A stretch of 64,000 bases of DNA from Gammaproteobacteria bacterium (GTDB taxonomy: Bacteria > Pseudomonadota > Gammaproteobacteria > HK1). Position 1 is the stretch's first letter, and each line of letters opens with the position of its first letter. Below the pieces are notes generated by a model. That model was not told the origin of the DNA, did not search any database, and saw only the letters and a program-made list of their open reading frames with translations. The DNA is taken from positions 496,001 to 560,000 of the forward strand of contig JAJFJU010000012.1 in the NCBI GenBank assembly GCA_021773645.1. Direction: 5' to 3'. This document shows positions 37,115 through 46,300 of the stretch, piece by piece. The position numbers and the translations under genes are program-made.

Positions 37115-38274
37115 TCAAGAAACTGCTCAAACGTTCCGATCTATTACGTAAGTTAAACAGCAAGATAAAGTCTTTCCAAATCCGAAGGCGACATGAGCGC
37201 ACGGTGCGCATGTACCAGGGTATGAAGGAAATTGCTGTTAATGTGTCGTGGCAGGCTCGGGTGCAATCGCTCCATAATTCACAAAGGAGTGGAAGCCTGC
37301 GCGTTTTTTTTATGGGTACGGATGAGCAGCAGGACAAGAGCGGGTTTTTACAAGCCCTGCAGCGGTTTTCGGAGGTGCGCTGTTTCATACGCGAAGACGG
37401 ATCGTGGGGACAAAATGACCCTTCCCCCTATCACTTGCGCAGGATACGTAATACGCAGCGCCTGGAAGCGTTGCTTGATGAACATGCCCGTGAAGGCTGG
37501 ATTCCTCAGCTGCTCATTGTGCAAACCTGGGCCTGTCTCGTGGAGCCAGCATGCTTTTCTCGTCTGCGGCAGCGATATGGGCTGTTTATTATCAACATTG
37601 CCATGGATGACCGCCATCAGTACTGGGGGTCAAAGGTGTCCGGGGAGTGGAGTGGCACCTATCCATTGATCCCGCATATTGATATGACGCTTACGGCAGC
37701 ACCGGAGGCGGTGAACTGGTATCGAAAAGAGGGTGGAGCAGCCCTGTTCTTCCCGGAAGCCAGTGACCCGGATATTTTTTTTCCGATGCCAGAACTCCCC
37801 AAGATTCATGATGTTTCCTTTGTAGGCTCGTGTTACGGCCTTCGTGCTGAATTGGTCGCTGCCTTGCGCAAGGCGGAAATAGGCGTTTCGGCCTACGGGA
37901 ATGGTTGGGACGGTGGGCGAATCGATAACGAATCTGTGCCCGCGCTCTTTGCTCAGTCAAAAATCATTCTGGGAGTGTCGGCCATAGGCCATAGTCGTGA
38001 CTTTGTGGGATTGAAACTAAGGGATTTCGATGCCCCTGTCTCCGGCTCCTGCTATATCACGCAGCATAATCAAGATTTGGGGTCTCTGTATCGACTCGAT
38101 AAGGAAATTGTGACCTACCGGGATGTCTCGGATTGCGTTAGGAAGGTGAGGATGTTGCTCGGAGACAAAAAGCTGAGAGAGGAGATTGCCGCGGCAGGTA
38201 GAACGCGTGCACTCGAAAATCACACCTGGGATGCCCGTTTCCGGACTTTATTTGAGGCATTTGGAAGCGAGTGA
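37111..38274 (+). CDS. Glycosyltransferase, CgeB-like GT-B type
   Basis: 387 residues from a GTG that overlaps the upstream TGA. The N-terminal half is divergent. The C-terminal half has the CgeB/Glyco_trans_1_2 pattern: VSFVGSCYGLRAELVAALR, VSAYGNGWDGG, FAQSKIILGVSAIGHSRD, LKLRDFDAPVSGSCYITQHNQDL, and a tail of AAAGRTRALENHTWDARF. It probably adds one sugar of the repeat unit; donor and acceptor unknown. A second gene of the same type lies at 43590. Confidence 0.78.
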   Translation: MIKKLLKRSDLLRKLNSKIKSFQIRRRHERTVRMYQGMKEIAVNVSWQARVQSLHNSQRSGSLRVFFMGTDEQQDKSGFLQALQRFSEVRCFIREDGSWGQNDPSPYHLRRIRNTQRLEALLDEHAREGWIPQLLIVQTWACLVEPACFSRLRQRYGLFIINIAMDDRHQYWGSKVSGEWSGTYPLIPHIDMTLTAAPEAVNWYRKEGGAALFFPEASDPDIFFPMPELPKIHDVSFVGSCYGLRAELVAALRKAEIGVSAYGNGWDGGRIDNESVPALFAQSKIILGVSAIGHSRDFVGLKLRDFDAPVSGSCYITQHNQDLGSLYRLDKEIVTYRDVSDCVRKVRMLLGDKKLREEIAAAGRTRALENHTWDARFRTLFEAFGSE

Positions 38275-39554
38275 GTCAGACGGCGATTTGTACCTTGGAG
38301 GCTGGGGAAAAGAGTGGCATGGCAGGGAAAATCTATCGTCAGATCCGTGCTCACGCAGAAATGCTGTTTCCCTGGATCTTTACCGGAATGTTCGTGCTTT
38401 CCGGAATTTACGAAATCCCCTTTGTTCCACTCGATGTGGGCCTGATCACCTGGATAAAGAAGATACTCTTCGTGCTGTTTATGGCATTGATGGCGAGTGC
38501 TTTACGGTGGCCTCAAGCGGTGAATAGGCAGTTCACGTGGTGGTGCGGACTATGGATTGTTGTGCATATCCTCCATTGGAGCTTCAGGCAGGAATTTGAG
38601 GCAATTTATCTGCATCGCCTTGTCCAGATCACCTATATTTGGCTATTTGTCAGCCTGGTGATGCAACAGAAGTCAGCTACTGGTAATTTTCTTGCTGTTG
38701 ACCGTTGGTTCCGTCCCGCTATTGTTTCGGTAATCTGTCTGTTCCTTGTTATATTCTCAACGTATCCGCAGATCTCTATGGCCATATCCAACGGGCTGGG
38801 CAATAACCGGGTTAATTTTTCTATATGGTTATCTCAGCTGGTTTTTCTGATGTTCCTGGTATCCGGTTCTGGACGCGAGAATATCAGGCATGCCTTACTG
38901 TTGAGCTCGCCGGTACTGGTCTTGCAAGTATTTTCCGGTGGTCGTTCCGGACTGTTGGTGTCTCTTGGTCTTTGTCTCTACTTTGCCTTTCGAGCCGGTA
39001 ACGTCAGGCTGTTGGTTACTGGCGCTATTTACCTCATGCTTCTGGTTTGGCTGAGCGCGTCTTTTTCACCATTGCCTGAGCAGTATCCCGGGACGGCTAT
39101 TTTTCGCATGCCTGGAAGCGCGAATTTCAGCACATTCGATCCGGCCTTCGGTGGTGGTGTCCTCGCATGGATGGACCGGGTGTCCAGCTATCGGATCGGA
39201 ATCATGGCCAGTGCCCTTGAATCTTTGGATCTTGGAACTGCTTTGGCAGGCGTGGGTGTCATGAACTTCAAAGGCGCAGCCATTGGAGAGTTTTGGGATG
39301 TACATAATATTTATGTTCGGGCACTGGGTGAACTGGGAATATTCGGTTTTATTTCACTGGTAATACTGTTGTTACTCCCTTACCGACGCGGGAGAAGTAG
39401 ATCGAGAACTTACTACGCAAAAGCATTTTGTGCCGGGTTTTTGATTCTCGGTATGGTCCATCCGGAACTGCTGACGACAGCTATCAGTACGTGCATGATC
39501 TACTGGCTTGCCTATGCAGAGATCCTGAAAAGCCAGAGTGAGGAAGCGATCTGA
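38271..39554 (+). CDS. wzy: Wzy-like O-antigen polymerase/ligase family membrane protein
   Basis: 427 residues with about eleven hydrophobic segments. The Wzy_C-type region is visible: VFSGGRSGLLVSLGLCLYF, then a large loop and DVHNIYVRALGELGIFGFISLV, the conserved HNxYL-like motif of O-antigen ligases and polymerases. Context with Wzx and glycosyltransferases favours the polymerase. GTG start overlapping the upstream stop. WaaL-type ligase activity cannot be excluded by eye. Confidence 0.78.
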   Translation: MSQTAICTLEAGEKSGMAGKIYRQIRAHAEMLFPWIFTGMFVLSGIYEIPFVPLDVGLITWIKKILFVLFMALMASALRWPQAVNRQFTWWCGLWIVVHILHWSFRQEFEAIYLHRLVQITYIWLFVSLVMQQKSATGNFLAVDRWFRPAIVSVICLFLVIFSTYPQISMAISNGLGNNRVNFSIWLSQLVFLMFLVSGSGRENIRHALLLSSPVLVLQVFSGGRSGLLVSLGLCLYFAFRAGNVRLLVTGAIYLMLLVWLSASFSPLPEQYPGTAIFRMPGSANFSTFDPAFGGGVLAWMDRVSSYRIGIMASALESLDLGTALAGVGVMNFKGAAIGEFWDVHNIYVRALGELGIFGFISLVILLLLPYRRGRSRSRTYYAKAFCAGFLILGMVHPELLTTAISTCMIYWLAYAEILKSQSEEAI

Positions 39555-39557
39555 TTC

Positions 39558-41426
39558 ATGTGTGGGCTCTACGGTATATATTCGGCACAGGGCGACGTTG
39601 ATCGGGAGGCCATAAAAGCCTGCCGGGACAAGCTCGCCCACCGCGGCCCTGATGATTCGGGTTTGTGGTGCGCATCAGACGGGCGTATCGGGCTCGCTCA
39701 TCGGAGACTCGCTGTGGTCGACCTGAGCCCGGCTGGTCATCAGCCCATGCTCACTCCGGACGAACGTTACGCCATCGTATTTAATGGTGAAATCTATAAT
39801 TACCGGGCATTGCGGCGGAAACTCGAGGTGCTGGGTGTAGGGTTTTCGGGTGACTCTGATACTGAAGTGCTGCTGCAAGCTTTCCGGGTCTGGGGTAAAT
39901 CGTGTTTGTCCCGACTCAATGGAATGTTTTCTTTTGTTATTTATGACCAGGGTGATGAGGGTGTTTTACCGAGTCTTTTTTTTGCCAGGGATAGAGTGGG
40001 GAAAAAACCATTTTACTATGTTTCAAAACCCGGGTTTTTTGAATTTTCCTCTGAATTAAAAGCCCTGTCATCGCCGGGAACACTTTCTCTTTCCGCGCTT
40101 AACTTTTACCTGTCTCTGGGTTATATCCCCGGCGATCTTTGTATCGCAGATGCGGTTAAAAAATTGCCGCCAGGGCATTACGGACAGCTTGGTCTCGACA
40201 CTGGAAAACTTGAGATATCTTCTTACTGGAGCCTCCCGGAGAATCGACAGGAGGATATCAATGACCAGAATATCCTGGTTGATGAAGTTGAAAGGCTTCT
40301 TCTGGATTCTACGCGGCTTCGGCTACATGCGGATGTTCCTATAGGTGTGCTTTTATCCGGGGGCCTGGATTCCAGTCTGGTAACTGCAGCTGCCGCTAAA
40401 GTATCCACGGGAACAATCAAGACGTTTTCCATCTCAGTCCCTGGCTCCGAGCTGGATGAGTCGGCACGTGCACGGCTCATCGCCAGGCATTTCTCTACCG
40501 AACATTATGAATTGCCGCTCAATCACCAGGGTATAGAGGCCCTGGATGACATCGCCCCTTTCGTAGATGAGCCGCTGGCGGATTCGTCGTTGATTCCTTC
40601 CTACCTCGTGTCAAAACTGACCAAGGGGGCTGTGACCGTCGCCCTCGGCGGCGACGGTGGCGATGAACTATTTGGTGGCTACAATGATTATTTCCAATCG
40701 CTTGCGGACCACCGACGTTTTGGATGGATTCCCCCCGCCGCGCTGGCGTGGGTTGCCAGATCCGCGGCGCAGCTCCCGGCCGGTGTGCGGGGGCGAAATA
40801 GGCTAGGGTCACTGAGACAGGGGCCCTATCAACAAATGATTTGGGGGCGGCCCTACTTTGATAGCGTTCTCAGGCAGAGAATCATGTCTCCTCAGGCATA
40901 CGAGGCATTGAATGACACTCTGGAGAGCCCTGAGCGTTTCCTGAAAAGACTCTACAAAAAGGGAAATGACCCTGTCGACAGCATGACCCGGACCCACTTT
41001 GGTAGCATTCTGCCGGATGATTTCATGTTCAAGGTTGATCGGGCCAGCATGATGGTATCGCTGGAAATGAGAGCCCCCCTGCTTGACCATCGCCTTGTGG
41101 AATTTGCCTTTGGACGGATCCCAAGCGATTGTAAAGTGACTAACTCGGGTAGCCGTTTTATCCAGAGGTTGCTCGCGCGCCGCTGGCTACCGGCCGGTAT
41201 AGAGAATGCGCAAAAAAAGGGTTTTTCCATTCCCATGGATGCCTGGTTACGGAAGGTGGATGACCGCTGGCATCATGCTTGGATAGATCGTCTGCCTGGG
41301 GTGATTGATCGTGATGCAGCGATGGGCCTACTCAAAGGGCTGAAATCAGGGCGTTCAAACGGAGCGCGGATATTTGCGCTCGTGATGCTCGGATGGTCGG
41401 TTGAGAACCTGGGTTTTTCTTCATGA
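39558..41426 (+). CDS. asnB: AsnB-type glutamine-dependent amidotransferase
   Basis: 622 residues. The N-terminal glutaminase domain has the Cys nucleophile right after Met (MCGLYGIYS), and RGPDDSGLW and VVFNGEIYNYRAL-type segments. The C-terminal synthase domain has the PP-loop LSGGLDSSLVTAAA and GGDGGDELFGGYNDYF. In polysaccharide clusters such proteins amidate uronic acids (as WbpS does) rather than make asparagine. The TviB-like and Ugd/epimerase enzymes at 2.7-6.4 kb supply suitable uronic acids. That role is inference from context. Confidence 0.9.
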   Translation: MCGLYGIYSAQGDVDREAIKACRDKLAHRGPDDSGLWCASDGRIGLAHRRLAVVDLSPAGHQPMLTPDERYAIVFNGEIYNYRALRRKLEVLGVGFSGDSDTEVLLQAFRVWGKSCLSRLNGMFSFVIYDQGDEGVLPSLFFARDRVGKKPFYYVSKPGFFEFSSELKALSSPGTLSLSALNFYLSLGYIPGDLCIADAVKKLPPGHYGQLGLDTGKLEISSYWSLPENRQEDINDQNILVDEVERLLLDSTRLRLHADVPIGVLLSGGLDSSLVTAAAAKVSTGTIKTFSISVPGSELDESARARLIARHFSTEHYELPLNHQGIEALDDIAPFVDEPLADSSLIPSYLVSKLTKGAVTVALGGDGGDELFGGYNDYFQSLADHRRFGWIPPAALAWVARSAAQLPAGVRGRNRLGSLRQGPYQQMIWGRPYFDSVLRQRIMSPQAYEALNDTLESPERFLKRLYKKGNDPVDSMTRTHFGSILPDDFMFKVDRASMMVSLEMRAPLLDHRLVEFAFGRIPSDCKVTNSGSRFIQRLLARRWLPAGIENAQKKGFSIPMDAWLRKVDDRWHHAWIDRLPGVIDRDAAMGLLKGLKSGRSNGARIFALVMLGWSVENLGFSS

Positions 41427-42547
41427 CCGGATCCGGCCCCGTTGCGCCAGTACTCTCGGCTGATCGCTCGGATTTTCTGCATGCGCTCAGGTGGCTGTCT
41501 GCACTGGTGGTCGTGGTTGGCCATGTGCAGATGTATCACCATATCGTAAGTGGTCGCCCGGCCGACCCCGGCAGCCTTTGGGAATACCTTGGATCTCATG
41601 GCCACTACGCGGTCATGGTGTTCTTTGTATTAAGTGGGTTTGTCGTCGCGTATGCGACAGAGGTTAAGGAAGCCCGTGTCCCCGGATATGGGCTAAGACT
41701 ATATCTGGCGGATCGTTGGTCACGGATCTATTCGGTGTTGCTGCCTGCAATCGTGTTCACGATTGCGCTGGATGTCTTTGGAGATGCCTTTTTTAGCGCC
41801 TACTCTGACCCAGAACTGATTCCCCAGGACTACTACCTGTTTAGAGTGGCCACCAATCTGTTTGGCTTGCAGGGGGTCTGGGGCTGGCGGATTCAAATGG
41901 GTAGCAATCCGGCGCTCTGGTCTATTGGATACGAGCTGGCATTCTATGCCCTGTGGGGGATTTTTCATTTCCGGCATACCCTCTGGGCGGGATCGCCGGC
42001 GATTCTCGCTCTGCTCGGTCTCACCTGGGTAGCCGTTTTCGGATGGACGATCGCTTGGTACTTCCTGTTATGGCTACTGGGTGTCATGACATGGAGAATA
42101 GTTGCTTCGAAAGGCTTCGTAAGTGGCCTGTCATTGCCTGTGCCCTTGATGCTGGTTGCGATGCTGGCAGGAAATCATTTAATAAACTATGCACACACCT
42201 TTGCCTCGTATGAACTGGTCAATGATTCATTGTTTGCAATTCTCGTTGCTGTATTTCTTTGCTTCAATCCAAGAATCCCTGGCTTTGTTGGCGACGGAGC
42301 ACGCAGGGTGAATCGATGGATGGCGGACTTCAGTTACTCGCTCTATGCCTATCATTTGCCGATAATTTTCTTTTTGGCCGCATTCCTTAACAGCGCTGAA
42401 ATTCCATACAGGAATTACGCTGTTGAATGCATTGCCTTGCTGGTTATTCCCATGGTCGCGGCGCGTGCCTTGTACTACATCACTGAAGCTAGGCGTTCTG
42501 ACTTGCGGGCATTTCTTTTGCGAATAGCACCAGGACGTACGGAATGA
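41423..42547 (+). CDS. Acyltransferase family 3 membrane protein (OafA/YrhL type)
   Basis: 374 residues with about ten hydrophobic segments. The family's N-terminal RWLSALVVVVGHVQMYHH contains the essential His, and AVMVFFVLSGFVVAYAT and YLADRWSRIYSVLLP follow; SYSLYAYHLPIIFF is the late conserved region. These enzymes O-acetylate, or otherwise acylate, sugars of O-antigens and exopolysaccharides at the membrane. ATGA overlaps on both sides tie it to asnB and the next glycosyltransferase. Confidence 0.88.
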   Translation: MTGSGPVAPVLSADRSDFLHALRWLSALVVVVGHVQMYHHIVSGRPADPGSLWEYLGSHGHYAVMVFFVLSGFVVAYATEVKEARVPGYGLRLYLADRWSRIYSVLLPAIVFTIALDVFGDAFFSAYSDPELIPQDYYLFRVATNLFGLQGVWGWRIQMGSNPALWSIGYELAFYALWGIFHFRHTLWAGSPAILALLGLTWVAVFGWTIAWYFLLWLLGVMTWRIVASKGFVSGLSLPVPLMLVAMLAGNHLINYAHTFASYELVNDSLFAILVAVFLCFNPRIPGFVGDGARRVNRWMADFSYSLYAYHLPIIFFLAAFLNSAEIPYRNYAVECIALLVIPMVAARALYYITEARRSDLRAFLLRIAPGRTE

Positions 42548-43593
42548 GTGGCCCGCTTTTTTCTATCTGCGTTCCCGCCTATAACAGGGCAGCACTTCTG
42601 CCGCCATTGCTTGAGTCAATCATCACCCAGGACTTCGATGATTATGAAATTATCATCGCGGAGGATATGTCACGAGAACGTCCCCAGATTAAGTTAATCG
42701 CTGAGGACTATTCGGAGCATCATCCTGGAAAGATACGTTATATAGAAAACGAGAAAAACCTTGGGTTTGACGGAAACATCAGGGAGCTTGTTGCCAGAAG
42801 CCACGGTGGTTATTGCTTTTTTATGGGCAATGATGACTTGATGAACGAGGGCGCATTGAAAGTTGTGGCGGCGGGCATAAATCGTCATCCTGACGTTGGC
42901 GTTGTATTACGCAGTTATGCCTCCTTCGATGGCGACCCCTCTAATATAAATCAGGTGTTCAGGTATTTCCCGGATGAACGCTTCTTTCCCGCCGGCGCTG
43001 ACGCTGCGTGTACCCTCTATCGTCGCTCGGTGGTGATTCCTGGCGTCGTAATACACCGTCAGACCGCGCTTAAGTATGCAACTGATCGATATGACGGTAC
43101 CTTGCTGTACCAGATCTATCTGGTTGCAAATATCCTTCTCGATCGCAATGGAATCTATCTTCCTGAGATCATTGCGCTATATCGTAACGGGGGAGTTCCC
43201 GAATTTGGTAATGCCGAGGCGGAAAGGGGAAGATTCGTACCGGAAAACAGAACCATCGAATCTTCCGTACAGTTCATGCAGGGAATGCTTGATATTGCCC
43301 AGGGAATAGAACAGGAGAGAGGCATTCCCCTGTATAAAAAAATTCGCGCTGATATAGCCAATTACTCCTATCCCGTACTCTCTATCCAGGCCGACCGATC
43401 CAGAAGTGAGTTCTGCAAGTATTGGATGGCGCTGTGCGGAATTGGATTTTGGCGTTTCCCTCTTTTTCATGTCTATTTTCTAAGCCTCATCACCTTGGGT
43501 GTCGGACGCTCTGACGGCATCATTGCCGCTATCAAGCGTCAGTTGGGGTACACACCGGTGCTGGGAAGCATTTCCCGGGGTAAGACTTTGTGA
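42544..43593 (+). CDS. Glycosyltransferase family 2
   Basis: 349 residues, GT-A fold. FSICVPAYNRAALLPPLLESI is the opening, DDYEIIIAEDMS the nucleotide region, and FFMGNDDLMNEGAL carries the DxD-type metal site. The C-terminal half is cluster-specific. It is expected at the cytoplasmic face of the membrane, adding one sugar to the lipid-linked repeat unit. Overlaps both neighbours by 4 bp. Confidence 0.88.
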   Translation: MSGPLFSICVPAYNRAALLPPLLESIITQDFDDYEIIIAEDMSRERPQIKLIAEDYSEHHPGKIRYIENEKNLGFDGNIRELVARSHGGYCFFMGNDDLMNEGALKVVAAGINRHPDVGVVLRSYASFDGDPSNINQVFRYFPDERFFPAGADAACTLYRRSVVIPGVVIHRQTALKYATDRYDGTLLYQIYLVANILLDRNGIYLPEIIALYRNGGVPEFGNAEAERGRFVPENRTIESSVQFMQGMLDIAQGIEQERGIPLYKKIRADIANYSYPVLSIQADRSRSEFCKYWMALCGIGFWRFPLFHVYFLSLITLGVGRSDGIIAAIKRQLGYTPVLGSISRGKTL

Positions 43594-44672
43594 AGGTATT
43601 GGTGGCCGGAGACTGGCATTCCGAAATCCATGAAACCGCAGTCTCGAGAGCCTTTGAAACCCTTGGACATGAAGTGGTCAGGTTCAGTTGGCACCGTTAT
43701 TTCAGGAAGCCGGGCGGTATATGGGGTGGAATCAGGCGTCTGTTTCGTCGCGCCCAGAACAAGTACATCGTCGGTCCTCGCGTTGCTGCGCTCAACCGGG
43801 ATTTGCTGCGTACGGTTGCAGCCAGTCTGCCGGACATCCTGTTTATCTATAGGGGAACCCATATAACGGGTTCATCCCTGCGGACAATCCGGAGCGTACA
43901 TCCCGCATGTATATTGATTGGCTACAATAACGATGACCCGCTTGGCCCCGGTCAGCCTGGCTGGTTATGGCGAATATTTCTGGCTGCCTTGCCCGAATAT
44001 GATCTGGTGCTTGCCTATCGGCACCACAATATTACGGACTTTTTGGAGCGTGGAGCACCTCGTGTCGAATTGCTCAGATCCTGGTTTATTCCTGAACGAA
44101 ACAGGCCGGTTCAACTGACCGGGCCGGAAAAGCTAGAATTTGAATGTGACGTGGTTTTTGTAGGTCATTACGAGCCCGATCAACGGGTCGAATGTCTTGA
44201 GGAAATTGCAAAAAGAGGCTGGAAACTGAAAGTGTTTGGCCCGGGATATGAATGGGATCCGGTTATTCGTTCAAACCCGTTTCTGGCGTCGCAAGTTCCA
44301 GTGAATCTGGTGTGGGATGAAGACTATAACCGGGCCATATCGGGCGCTCGAATCGCATTATGTTTCTTCTCGAAGCTGAATAGAGATACTTATACCCGAC
44401 GATGCTTCGAGATACCGGCTATCGGCACCATGATGCTTTCCGAATACACGGATGATGTCGCGACACTTTATCTTGAAGGAGAAGAAATCGAGTGTTTCAG
44501 GAGTACAGAGGAGCTCGTTGACAAAATTGAGAAATATCTGGGTGATGAAGTGATGCGTTCAAAACTAGCAAAAAACGGAGCACGGCGAGTCCGAAGTGAT
44601 GGGCATGATGTTGTTTCCAGGATGCAGCAAGTGACTGAATGGGCTGACGATATTCGTGAGACTTGCAAATGA
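43590..44672 (+). CDS. CgeB-family glycosyltransferase
   Basis: 360 residues from a GTG overlapping the previous stop. N-terminal KVLVAGDWHSEIHETAVSRAF and ILFIYRGTHIT, mid CDVVFVGHYEPDQRVECLEEI, and C-terminal FFSKLNRDTYTRRCFEIPAIGT with MLSEYTDDV make it a clear CgeB/Glyco_trans_1_2 member. Same family as 37111-38274 but not a close duplicate. Sugar specificity unknown. Confidence 0.8.
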   Translation: MKVLVAGDWHSEIHETAVSRAFETLGHEVVRFSWHRYFRKPGGIWGGIRRLFRRAQNKYIVGPRVAALNRDLLRTVAASLPDILFIYRGTHITGSSLRTIRSVHPACILIGYNNDDPLGPGQPGWLWRIFLAALPEYDLVLAYRHHNITDFLERGAPRVELLRSWFIPERNRPVQLTGPEKLEFECDVVFVGHYEPDQRVECLEEIAKRGWKLKVFGPGYEWDPVIRSNPFLASQVPVNLVWDEDYNRAISGARIALCFFSKLNRDTYTRRCFEIPAIGTMMLSEYTDDVATLYLEGEEIECFRSTEELVDKIEKYLGDEVMRSKLAKNGARRVRSDGHDVVSRMQQVTEWADDIRETCK

Positions 44673-45370
44673 GGGTGATGCGCAGGATTGTCGATGCCAG
44701 CACACAGACGCTGGGCTGGATGCGCAGAAATCGTCGTGTTGAGACTCATTCAGAGAATGGACCGGTCTGTATCAATCTGGGATGTGGTCTTGCTGTCGCC
44801 CCCAGCTGGATAAATATTGATGGCAGTCTGAACGCTTTGGCGGCCTCGCTGCCACCTGTATTCCACCGCCTTGCCTACAGATTCAGCGGCGCTGCAAACT
44901 ACTATTCCAGAGAGCAGTACCTGACAATTCTGGGCAACCATATCTTTGTACACCACGATCTCAAGTACGGGTTGCCGCTGCACAATGAATCGATAGATTT
45001 CATTTACTCCTCACATTTCCTTGAGCATTTGCCGAAGGCAGCTGCACGCAAATTATTGGAGGAAAGCTTTCGGGTGCTGCGTCCAGGAGGTCTGGTGAGG
45101 GTTATCGTGCCGGATCTTGAATATGCTATCTCTCTTTATGGGGTAGGCCGGTCGGGAGAAATGCTGAGCCAATACTTTTTCGTCTCAGACGATGGTAGCT
45201 ATTTCGCACAACATAAATATATGTATGACTTTTGTTCCCTGGGTGAATTGCTCAGTGACATAGGATTCCGTGATGTTGTCCGATGCGAATATCAATGTGG
45301 GGACACCCCCGATCTTGTCGTCCTCGATAATCGGCCGGACGACTCCCTGTATGTGGAGGCCCGCAAGTGA
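44669..45370 (+). CDS. Predicted SAM-dependent methyltransferase
   Basis: 233 residues. CINLGCGLAVAPSWINIDGSL is motif I, HDLKYGLPLHNESIDFIYSSHFLEHL and LEESFRVLRPGGLVRVIVPDLE follow, a pattern of type 11 methyltransferases common in polysaccharide loci. The start at 44669 forms an ATGA overlap with the upstream stop, preferred over a TTG two codons before. Its stop overlaps the next GTG. Confidence 0.8.
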   Translation: MRVMRRIVDASTQTLGWMRRNRRVETHSENGPVCINLGCGLAVAPSWINIDGSLNALAASLPPVFHRLAYRFSGAANYYSREQYLTILGNHIFVHHDLKYGLPLHNESIDFIYSSHFLEHLPKAAARKLLEESFRVLRPGGLVRVIVPDLEYAISLYGVGRSGEMLSQYFFVSDDGSYFAQHKYMYDFCSLGELLSDIGFRDVVRCEYQCGDTPDLVVLDNRPDDSLYVEARK

Positions 45371-46293
45371 ATCCTGCGGTTGATTGCAACACCGCACTGG
45401 AAACTCCTTATTCGAAGCTTGTTGAGCTATTGAGGGCAATAGGATTGGAGCGCCTGGCCTGGTCGTTACGCAGGCTGCATTGCCCGGTACCACGCGATGC
45501 ACTGGTGCTGGAGGTGGGATCTGGCGGGAATCCCTACCCACGATCGAATGTGTTGCTCGACGCTTATGAGCATACCCGGGAGCGCCATTGGGTTCCGCTG
45601 ACTGCGGATCGCCCTCTGATTCTTGGTTTCGTGGAAAATCTCCCGTTCAAAGACAAGTGTTTCGATTTCGTCATCGCATCTCACGTTCTCGAGCACTCGC
45701 CATATCCCGAGAAATTCCTGTCTGAACTGGAGCGTGTGGCCAAGGGAGGCTATATCGAAACCCCGGATGCGCTTATGGAGCGGATAAATCCCTATCGTGA
45801 TCACCGTCTGGAGGTTTCGGTATGTGAGGGTGCATTGATAGTGCGGAAAAAGGCGGGCTGGATGGTAGATCAGGAGATTGTGTCGCTCTATGAACCCTCC
45901 GCAAAGAGGCATATTGCGGGAGAGACAATCCCCCGTCACCCTTTTGACTTTCACATGCGCTACTACTGGTGGGGAAAGCTCAAATTCAATGTCCAGAACC
46001 CGGACGTTGATGCAAGTTGGAAAGCTGTCTATTCAAACGATGAAAAACAGGAAGAAAATTACCCTGTATCATTAATCAGGAAACGGATTCAGACGTTTCT
46101 GCGAAAAATGTTATCGCAAAATGAGAGAAATAAAACCATTGATATAATTGATCTTATGCGTTGTCCCGTTTGCAAGAAGTCATCACTTGAAAAAATTGAA
46201 GAGATGGTCGTGTGCCGATCATGTCGCGAGCAATATCCTCTGAGCAACGGGCATCCCGTGATGTGTTCGGAGGGCACCCGGACATCAGTGTGA
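45367..46293 (+). CDS. Methyltransferase fused to a Trm112-like zinc ribbon
   Basis: 308 residues from a GTG in a 4-bp overlap. Residues about 47-165 are a class I methyltransferase: VLEVGSGGNPYPRSNVLLD, DKCFDFVIASHVLEHSPYP. The GGYIETPDALMERINPYRDH part is more unusual. Residues 262-302 form a Trm112/UPF0434-like zinc ribbon with Cys266, Cys269, Cys283 and Cys286 (MRCPVCKKSS, VVCRSCREQYPLSNGHPVM). Trm112 normally acts in trans to stabilise methyltransferases, so the fusion is notable. Substrate unknown. Confidence 0.8.
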   Translation: MNPAVDCNTALETPYSKLVELLRAIGLERLAWSLRRLHCPVPRDALVLEVGSGGNPYPRSNVLLDAYEHTRERHWVPLTADRPLILGFVENLPFKDKCFDFVIASHVLEHSPYPEKFLSELERVAKGGYIETPDALMERINPYRDHRLEVSVCEGALIVRKKAGWMVDQEIVSLYEPSAKRHIAGETIPRHPFDFHMRYYWWGKLKFNVQNPDVDASWKAVYSNDEKQEENYPVSLIRKRIQTFLRKMLSQNERNKTIDIIDLMRCPVCKKSSLEKIEEMVVCRSCREQYPLSNGHPVMCSEGTRTSV

Positions 46294-46300
46294 ATTCTGT

